A stretch of DNA of 44,087 nucleotides. Origin: Spirochaetes bacterium GWB1_36_13 (GTDB taxonomy: Bacteria > Spirochaetota > GWB1-36-13). The notes below the pieces were generated by a model. That model ran no database searches, was not told the origin of the DNA, and saw only the letters and a list, made by a program, of their open reading frames with translations. Both the position numbers and the translations under genes were made by a program. Location of the stretch: assembly GCA_001829155.1 (NCBI GenBank), contig MIAO01000034.1, positions 1,412 to 45,498 on the forward strand. The letters run 5' to 3'. This document shows, piece after piece, positions 24,949 to 32,900 of this stretch. How positions within the stretch are numbered: the first letter of the stretch is position 1; each line of letters begins with the position of its first letter.

Positions 24949-26274
24949 TCAATTACTGATTGTGATAGGTCTGGATGTAGGCGCTATCGATAAGTTTGTC
25001 GTATCATAAACACCCTGATTATTCTGCTTATCATAAGCCACCAGCTTGACATGATAATCTCCATTCGGATAATCGGTTGTCTTTACTTCCCATTGGAAAG
25101 GCGCGTAAATCGCATCTCCCTTATCCACCCAGGTTGTTGTGCCCGGAGCCATCATATAAAGTTTGATTCTTGTGATATCATTTTCAATATTATCTGTCAC
25201 CAAAGAACTAGCCACAATATTTCCGCTGATTGTAGAACCGGCAGCCGGTGAATAAAGACTGACAATCGGAGCCACATCATCATTGATTGTCAGAAAGATA
25301 TTTTCAGTCTTGACATTATTCGGATCTGATATATCATAAGCTCTGAGAGTGATGACATGCATTCCATGAGCCGCTTTATACGCATCTTCCCAGTTATAAG
25401 TATAAGTGCCGCCGCTTACCACAGAGCCCGCTTCTTTTAAAGTTCCGTCTATCAGACATTGAATGACCATAGCAGAAGGTCCTGACGCTGTCACTGAAAT
25501 CGGCATCGGGGTATTATTTGCATAAACGCTTGAATTAAAAGTCTGATCAGCTGCTGGTGTCAAAGCCGAAAAAGTAATAGCGGTTGTGCCGACAGCATTG
25601 GATACTTTAACATAAGAACTGGAAACTTTTGTGCTTCCGCTGCTATCCGTTGCAATCGTTCTGACTGTGTAAAAAGCGTCAGGATACGAACCACTTGTTG
25701 TATTCCACTCATAATTATAAATATTCCCGGTTGCCGTCGTTTTTTCACCAAGCAGAGTATTATTAATATAAAATTCAACTTTGGAAATTGTTTTATTGGC
25801 TGTAATTTTTGCAGAAAGATTAACCTGCCCATTCACGACAAACTGATCCACTGGATAAACTATTTCAGAAGTAATCACAGATGGGTTATAAACTGTGATT
25901 CCTATGCTTTTTGACTCGCTTTTACCCTGCGCGTCAATACTTTTTAAAATTAAAGTATGCTGTGCATCGCTCACTGTCATTGTATCCCATGTGTAGGCAA
26001 AAATATTGTTAATTTTAATATCGTCCTCGCCTATTTTCGTTCCATCTACATAAAATTCCACTTTTTCTACTGTACTGGTAGAAGGAACCGTCGCCTCAAT
26101 CTTTATAACTCCGCCCACCGTTGCGTTTGCCTGAATATTGACGCTTTCTATTGTGAGTGTGGTTACAGGAACAACAGGAGCGGTATCGGTTGATTTACTT
26201 TTACATCCGATAAGAAATAAAAAAACAAAAGAAATTCCTGTCAGAAAAAGATAAACTCTCATTTTTTGTTTCAT
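24949..26274 (-). CDS. Surface or periplasmic lipoprotein with four Ig-like (Big_7-type) repeats
   Basis: The signal peptide ends FLIGC (Cys24). Four repeats of about 90-100 residues follow. They share patterns such as VEKVEFYVDGTKIG, KVEFYINNTLLGE and IKLYMMAPGTTTW and a closing Tyr-Trp/Ala-Tyr-Asp strand. This is the pattern of bacterial Ig-like domains. The repeats suggest a rod-like stalk anchored by lipid; a ligand or adhesion role is inferred only. No enzymatic domain is seen. The neighbouring esterase gene upstream has similar repeats, so the two may be related. AAGGAT precedes the start. Confidence 0.8.
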   Translation of the reverse strand: MKQKMRVYLFLTGISFVFLFLIGCKSKSTDTAPVVPVTTLTIESVNIQANATVGGVIKIEATVPSTSTVEKVEFYVDGTKIGEDDIKINNIFAYTWDTMTVSDAQHTLILKSIDAQGKSESKSIGITVYNPSVITSEIVYPVDQFVVNGQVNLSAKITANKTISKVEFYINNTLLGEKTTATGNIYNYEWNTTSGSYPDAFYTVRTIATDSSGSTKVSSSYVKVSNAVGTTAITFSALTPAADQTFNSSVYANNTPMPISVTASGPSAMVIQCLIDGTLKEAGSVVSGGTYTYNWEDAYKAAHGMHVITLRAYDISDPNNVKTENIFLTINDDVAPIVSLYSPAAGSTISGNIVASSLVTDNIENDITRIKLYMMAPGTTTWVDKGDAIYAPFQWEVKTTDYPNGDYHVKLVAYDKQNNQGVYDTTNLSIAPTSRPITISN

Positions 26275-26305
26275 TTGAAATCCTTTTTTGTGATCAGTAA
26301 AATTT

Positions 26306-26338
26306 AAAAAAGGGAAGCCTGAAAGCTTCCCTTTTTTT
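26306..26338 (-). terminator. Intrinsic terminator of the esterase gene
   Basis: GGGAAGC (26312-26318) pairs with GCTTCCC (26325-26331). A-runs and T-runs flank it on both sides, so in the minus-strand transcript a stable stem is followed directly by U-rich sequence. It lies about 50 bases after the stop of the 1051-residue esterase. Confidence 0.85.
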
Positions 26339-26389
26339 TAAATATTTTTACTTCTTATTCACTTTTTTTAAAATCTTCTCTCATTTTTA

Positions 26390-29300
26390 TTATTGAGGAA
26401 GCCCGTCTTTATCCACCCATGTTCCGGTAGAAGTCAGTTTGTAAAGAGTAAAAGCAGTTTGATATCCGTATTTTGCTCCGTAAGTTCCATAATCAGGATA
26501 CCAGTTAATTCTCTTTGCCAAAGCGTGATCCAAAACGGTTGCTGAAACTTCTTCAGAATAAACTGAAGTAATCGTGTAAGTTTTGGTCACAATATCAGCA
26601 GTGTTATTTGCATCATCTTTTGCTGTTACTTTTATCGTAGTAGTTGCAGTAAACTTCAGTGTGCTTCCAGCTGTATAGGTTTTCTTGGTAGAACTTGTAA
26701 CTGGGTCGCTTCCATCTGTAGTATAAAAAATAGCTGGGCTTGCAGTTACATTATCTGTAGCAGAAAGAACCACATCCACTGATCCAGAATAGCTTCCTGA
26801 ATCTTTGCTGACTGTTACAACCGGTTTAACACCATCAACCTGTCCGCCTGATACAGTAACCGATTTGGTTACTGTTTTAATATTTCCCGCTGCATCATAG
26901 GCTTTTACAGTAATAGTATAAAGTCCATCCTGAGCAACAGTCCAGCTTGTATTGTAAGGAGCTGTTGTATCTGTAGAAAGAGGAGTTGTTGAAGTCCCAA
27001 TATAGAACTCTACTTTCGTAACTCCGACATTGTCAGTCGCTGTTACATCAATAGAAACAGTTCCAGCTGTTATGGAAGAAGCTGGAGCTGTGATAACGGC
27101 TTCTGGTGGAGTTACATCAGAATTATCCAATCCGAAAAACTTTAATGCCCAGTAAGAAGAATAAAGGTCTTTGTCAACGGCAAATCCTGCTGTTGCACCA
27201 CCTTGAGCAGCGCCTGTCCCGGGGTCAACTGTGATCGCGTGTCCCATTCCGTTGATCAGATAAGTTTCAACCACAGAAACTCCTGCTGAGTTTTTATAAA
27301 TTTTATGTTCGTGTCCGCTTATAGTTTCAGTTCCATCCGCTGTTTTATCAGTTCCATGAACTCCTGTCCATTGAGCAACCAAATCATCCGCATTTCCTGG
27401 ATAGACTGTATAGTCAGAAGTTCCCTGAAATACAACCACTCTTGGTTTTTTGGTGTTCGCAGGAATTAACGCAGCCCATTCCGCATCTGTTTTATCGATC
27501 GCCGCTCTCATACAAGTGAAGCCATCGGTCATTGTGGTCGCGCATTTATAAGGAATACCTGCCATAACAGCGCCTGACGCGAAAACATCCGGATAAGCAG
27601 CCAGCATAACAGTTGTCATAGCAGCGCCTGCTGAAAGACCGGTTACAAACACTCTATCTGTGTCAATTTTTCCGCTCAAAGACATAACCATGTTATAGAT
27701 AGAGAGAGCTTCTCCCTGTCCTCGGGTAATATCGCCGGGTTCAAACCAGTTAAAACATTTGTTTTGATTGTTTGAGCTGTTTTGTTCTGGATAGATGACA
27801 TAGAATTTGTATTTATCTGCCAATACATTCCACTCAGTATCATGGGCGTAACCTGCTGCATCCTGAGTACATCCGTGGAGAGCGACAACCACAGGAGCGC
27901 TTGCAGAGATTCCGCTAGGGGTGTATCGGTACATAGCCAGATTTCCCGGGTTAGAGCCGAAACTGGTTACTTTTTCCATCACTCCCGGAGTGATTGGGTC
28001 AGTGTTATTATTAATATTGATGGTGTAAGTTTGTGATTGAACGGCTGAAGCGTTTCCAGCTGTATCTTTTCCAAAGTATTTTAAAGTAGTCGTAGCAGAA
28101 ATACTGATTGGTGAAGAATAAACTAAAGAAGACTCGGTCGGAGTACTTCCATTGATAGTGTAATAAATAGTTGCCGCTTCATTCGATGTCAAAGAAACAG
28201 TAATAGCAGCAGTAAAAGTTCCTGTTTCTTTATCAGCTGTAATGACTGGAGCTGTTACATCCTCTGCTGTAAATGTATAAGTTTTAGCTACAACCGCAGA
28301 TTCTGCTGTCGCAGATTTCGCAAAATATTTTAAGGTTTTGACTTCACCAGCTGCTCCGGTGATAGAAATAGCGGCAGTATATTTAGTGGAAGATACTGTT
28401 GGCGCTGTTCCGTCCACAGTATAGTAAATATCGGCTGTCTGATTGACAGAAAGAGTCACTTCAATGGCAGTTCCTGCAGTGAAGCTTCCTGTTTCCTTAT
28501 CGGCGGTAACCACCAGTTCAGTCGGCTGAGCGCTTAAAAGACCAAAAAATTCAGCCGCATAGTAGGAAGACCAGAGATCTTTATCCATTGCGTAAGATCC
28601 GGTTGCCCCGCCCTGCTTCTCGCCTGTCCCTGGATCAACTGAAATAGCGTGTCCCATACTGGAAATTGAATAATAAATAACGACCGCTTTTCCGTCTCCA
28701 TTTTTATAGGTTTTGACAGTATGGCTTCCGACAGCCGCAGTTGCATCTGCCGTTTGGTCAGTCCCATGAACTGCTGTCCATTGATCCACCAGTTCAGTCG
28801 CATTTAAGTTTTTTACAGTTGAGTCAGTCGCTCCATGAAAAATAGCCATGGTTGGATAAGTCCCGCTGTATGAATAAGCTGAAGTTACGAGAGTTTTCCA
28901 TGCGCTAGGAGTTTTATCAGCCCCTGGAGACATACAGGAAAACGCATTGCTCATAGAAGTCGCGCATTTATAAGGAATACCTGCCATAACAGCGCCGCTT
29001 GCAAACACATCCGGATAAACAGCCAGCATAACAGTTGTCATAGCAGCGCCCGCTGAAAGACCGGTTACAAATACTTTTGAATTATCAACAGTGTAGTCTG
29101 TTTTCATCTTATCTACCATTTGTTTGATAGAAAGAGCTTCTCCGGAATTTCTTGCGATATCCCCAGATTCAAACCAGTTAAAACATTTGCTTGAATTGTT
29201 TGAGCTGGTTGTTTCAGCGTAAACAACATAGAATTTGTATTTATCAGCCAGTACATGCCACTCCGTATCATGGGCATAGGCTGCCGCATCCTGAGTACAT

Positions 29301-29545
29301 CCATGAAGAGCGACCACTAATGGCGCATTTGCAGGCACATCAGCCGGTACATATTTGTACATGGTCAATGCTCCCGGATTGCTTCCAAAAGATGTTACCT
29401 TAGTCAAGGTAACGGCTTTACTTCCGGTTGTAGTAGTGGTTGTAGTAGTGGTTGGAAGATCAACTGTTGGTCCGGTAGCACATCCTACAAAAAACAGGAT
29501 AAATGCCACAATCCCCAAAGCTGTCAGTTTAAGACTTTTTTTCAT
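26390..29545 (-). CDS. Lipoprotein with two tandem PHB-depolymerase-type esterase domains
   Basis: The signal peptide ends FFVGC (Cys22), then a poly-Thr linker. Esterase domain 1 (about 45-340) has GLSAG with Ser164, Asp241 in GATDST, and His299 in MGHAI. Ig/chitobiase-like linkers (about 341-510) follow. Domain 2 (about 521-815) repeats the plan with Ser638, Asp711 and His769. More Ig-like modules come next, then a tail with TWVDKDGLPQ. Both triads look complete. Family: PHB depolymerase or feruloyl/acetylxylan esterase (alpha/beta hydrolase). The substrate (polyester, lipid or plant wall) cannot be told. AAGGAG precedes the ATG, and a terminator follows the stop. Confidence 0.88.
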   Translation of the reverse strand: MKKSLKLTALGIVAFILFFVGCATGPTVDLPTTTTTTTTTGSKAVTLTKVTSFGSNPGALTMYKYVPADVPANAPLVVALHGCTQDAAAYAHDTEWHVLADKYKFYVVYAETTSSNNSSKCFNWFESGDIARNSGEALSIKQMVDKMKTDYTVDNSKVFVTGLSAGAAMTTVMLAVYPDVFASGAVMAGIPYKCATSMSNAFSCMSPGADKTPSAWKTLVTSAYSYSGTYPTMAIFHGATDSTVKNLNATELVDQWTAVHGTDQTADATAAVGSHTVKTYKNGDGKAVVIYYSISSMGHAISVDPGTGEKQGGATGSYAMDKDLWSSYYAAEFFGLLSAQPTELVVTADKETGSFTAGTAIEVTLSVNQTADIYYTVDGTAPTVSSTKYTAAISITGAAGEVKTLKYFAKSATAESAVVAKTYTFTAEDVTAPVITADKETGTFTAAITVSLTSNEAATIYYTINGSTPTESSLVYSSPISISATTTLKYFGKDTAGNASAVQSQTYTININNNTDPITPGVMEKVTSFGSNPGNLAMYRYTPSGISASAPVVVALHGCTQDAAGYAHDTEWNVLADKYKFYVIYPEQNSSNNQNKCFNWFEPGDITRGQGEALSIYNMVMSLSGKIDTDRVFVTGLSAGAAMTTVMLAAYPDVFASGAVMAGIPYKCATTMTDGFTCMRAAIDKTDAEWAALIPANTKKPRVVVFQGTSDYTVYPGNADDLVAQWTGVHGTDKTADGTETISGHEHKIYKNSAGVSVVETYLINGMGHAITVDPGTGAAQGGATAGFAVDKDLYSSYWALKFFGLDNSDVTPPEAVITAPASSITAGTVSIDVTATDNVGVTKVEFYIGTSTTPLSTDTTAPYNTSWTVAQDGLYTITVKAYDAAGNIKTVTKSVTVSGGQVDGVKPVVTVSKDSGSYSGSVDVVLSATDNVTASPAIFYTTDGSDPVTSSTKKTYTAGSTLKFTATTTIKVTAKDDANNTADIVTKTYTITSVYSEEVSATVLDHALAKRINWYPDYGTYGAKYGYQTAFTLYKLTSTGTWVDKDGLPQ

Positions 29546-29958
29546 CGCTTTCTCCTTCTTCGTTTCTTAATTTTAATTTCAAGTTCTATTAATAAATAAA
29601 AAGCTTTTTGAACAAAAAAACAATCATACTTAAGTTTAATTTTTCAAAAATCTTTCTATCAATCAACTTCTAATTTTAAAAGATAGTTCTTTTTAATCAC
29701 CAAACCAATTATACCAAAGTTTAATTTTAAGGTCGAAATGCCTCACAAACACCTCGACTCCGCTCGGTGCACGGGTTAAATTACTTACTGACGCTTTACT
29801 TCTCGAAACATAGCTTTAAATTTATCTTATAATATAATAAGGATTGAAACCTCTTTAAAAAACTAAATTGAACAAAAATAAGAAATTTCCTTGCTATTCT
29901 GAGTAATTTTATTATTATATAATTTTATAAATTTAAATGATATTCATAAAGGAAACCT
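29546..29958. other. A/T-rich divergent intergenic region with one palindromic repeat
   Basis: This 413-base gap between the minus-strand esterase and the plus-strand kinase gene holds one repeat (29750-29769). No ORF or RNA gene is seen. TTGCTA (29891) with TTATAT (29915), 18 bases apart, could be a promoter for the kinase gene. AAAGGAAA precedes its ATG. Confidence 0.45.
29750..29769. repeat. 20-bp palindromic dispersed repeat, copy 1
   Basis: CACCTCGACTCCGCTCGGTG occurs here and, as its exact reverse complement, at 38417-38436. It is much more GC-rich than the DNA around it, and its ends (CACC/GGTG) are complementary. Confidence 0.75.
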
Positions 29959-32900
29959 ATGAAGAAAAAAATCGGGCATTATTTGATTCTTGAAACTTTA
30001 GGCAAAGGCGCTATGAGTGAAGTTTATCTTGCTCAGGATCAAGAAGCAGATAAAAAAATAGCATTGAAAAAGCTTTCCGGGTTTTCATCTGAAAATAAAA
30101 ATGAATCCCTTGTCCGATTTAAAAAAGAAGCGCATACCCTTTCACTGATTTCTCATCCAGGCGTACAAAAATGCTCTGAATTTTTTCAGGAAAAAGATTC
30201 TTTTTATCTGGCTATGGAATATTTTGAAGGAAAAAACCTGAAATACTCTTCTCATCTTTTTAATTTAAGAGAAAAAATCGAAATTATTTTAAAGATTTCA
30301 GAAATACTGGAATACATTCATCAAAAAGGAATTATCCACCGTGATTTAAAACCTGAAAACATTCTGGTAAAAAAAGAAAAAAAAGAAATCCAGGTAAAAA
30401 TGATCGATTTCGGACTGGCCTACCTCAATGATTTTTCAACCCTTTTCAGGCAGGGGCAGGGCATCGGGACTTTCTCCTATATTTCTCCCGAGCAGACCGG
30501 ACTTTTGAGAAGAAACATTGATCAAAGAAGCGATCTCTACTCTCTGGGCATTATGGCATATGAACTTCTGACCGGAGAACTTCCTTTTAAAGACAAATCG
30601 ATTTCCGCCCTCATTCACAAACATCTGGCAGTTATCCCCCAATCACCGGTTCTGATCAACGAAGAGATTCCCCCCGTTATTGAAAAAATAATCCTTAAAC
30701 TCCTTGAAAAAGAACCGGACGGACGATATCAAAGCGCAGAAGGGTTAAAAAAAGACCTTGAATTTTACTTGTCTGATTCTTCAAAAGAATTGAATCAGCT
30801 GGGATTAAATGATAAAACAAGCGGGATTCAGTTTCAGTTTAAAGCAGTGGGAAGAGATGAAGAGCTGGCTGAACTTGAAAAAATTTATGAAAAAACCTTA
30901 AAAAACAACTTTCAGATGTGTATTTTAGCTGGAAAATCAGGCGCTGGAAAAAGTAAGATTATGGAATCGTTCCGGGAAAATCACTTTTCAAGATCTACTT
31001 TATACCTTTTTTCAAAATGCGCCCAAAACACTTCCAATATCCCCTACTACTCTTTGATTGAATGGATCAAAAGCTTTGAAAAATATTTAAATTTTCAAAA
31101 CAAAACTTTTTTATCTTTTTTTTCTCAGGAAGAAAAACAAAAAATAATAAGTTTATCTAAAATTGTTCCTGAACTTTTTTACACTGAAAATAATTTCGAA
31201 AAATCTCAGGAAGAATTTTATTCTGAAGTCGAAAAATCAGAAATTTTTCAGGCTTTTACTGCCCTGCTTGACATCATAAGCGCAAAAGAAGAAAGCATTG
31301 TATTACTCATCGATGATATTCAGTGGGCAGATCAGGAGACTCTCAATAGTTTCGACTATTTTTTATCCGCCTGGCAGAAGAAAAAAATTCTGCTTCTTGG
31401 CACCTTGAGAGATGAAAAGAAAGATCTGCTGGATCCTTTCATGAAGTATAACAATTTTTATGTGCTCCCGATATTTTACTTCAACCGTAATAAAATAAAA
31501 GAACTGTGTAAAAAAATACTTTCTTCTGACTTTGAAATGGAAGAAGAATTTTATCAAATGATTGAAAAAAATACTTTTGGAAGCCCTTTTTATATTCAGG
31601 AAATTTTAAAAAATTTATTTCAAAATCAAATTTTATATAAAAACGGAACCCCCGAATGGAAAATAAACAATCAGAAATTTAAAAATTACCAATTTATTCA
31701 AGATTCGGCTGAAATAGCCTTTCACAGGCTGGAAGTTTTTTCAGAGCAGGAAAAAAAGATTCTGGCAGCCGCTGCAGTTATGGGAAAAAATTTTCATTCC
31801 GGCGCTCTTTATGAAATATTAAAAATTCTTCATTTTGAAAATCTGGAAAAAGAGAATTTTATCAGTCTTTTAGATAAGGCAAAACAGGAAATGATTCTTC
31901 AGGATCAGTTTTTGATAGGAGAGGGATATTATAGTTTTGTCCATGATAAAATTGTAGAAATGTTCAACAAAACAATAGACGAGAAGGAACGAAAAAAAAT
32001 ACACTCATCCATCGCTTTTTATCTTGAAAACTCAAGACAGGAAAAGATTCAATCTTCTATTTATGAACTGGCATATCATTATGATTTTACAGATAATCAA
32101 GAAAAAAAAGACTACTACAACCGTCTTGCCTATCAAAAAGCGCTTTCTCAATACGCTTTTCCAGATACGGTTTATTACATGAAAAAAATTGAAAAAAACT
32201 TTGATTATACCGCTTCTTTTACAGAAGAAAGCCTTGAATTTGTGATTTTTCTCTGTAAAATCATGCAGCAGATCGGGGAAATTAAAGAAAGTCTTTATTA
32301 TCTTGAAAAAATTAAAGAAAAGATTCAAAAATTTTCTTCTGAAAAACTAAAAATTGATTATTCTCTTCAGAGTGGAATTGCTTATTATTACATGAATGAC
32401 AATGTTTCTGCGCTTCAATTTTTTAATCAGTCTCTTATTTTATCCGAAAAGACTGGAAAAGAAATTAAAAACGGGATTCCTTACCGGCTGATAGGCTCTT
32501 CTTTCTGGTTCAGCGGTTTTATGAAGAAAGCGGAATATTATTTCAGCAAGGCAATCAAATATACCCCAAAAGATTCTCTGGATGAACTGCTCCCGATTCA
32601 TGGTCTTCGGGGCTGGTCTTTCGTTCTTTTAGGAGAAATTGAAAAAGCAAAAAAAGACATTGGTGAAATTGAAAAACATATCACAAAAATTACTCACCCA
32701 ATGATTCTTGCCCAGCTTTACCACTCGGCTGCCGTTTCTCTCATCTGGGGGGAAATCGATATTCAGAAAGGCTATAATTATGCCTTAAAAGCTTATGAAT
32801 ACGCTGAAAAAATCCACTATACTGTTTTTCAGTATTCGTCTTTAGCTTCACGATTTTTTGGAGAAATTTATCTTGAAGATTTTGAAAAGGCAGATAAAAC

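Noticed and set aside
29400-29470. Short tandem array of ACTACTACA-like units as a microsatellite or CRISPR-like repeat
   Set aside because: It is the coding tract for the poly-Thr linker of the esterase lipoprotein; no spacers are present.
26390-29545. Two adjacent esterase genes instead of one
   Set aside because: The frame is continuous for 1051 codons with Ig-like linkers between the domains and no internal start with a signal peptide.
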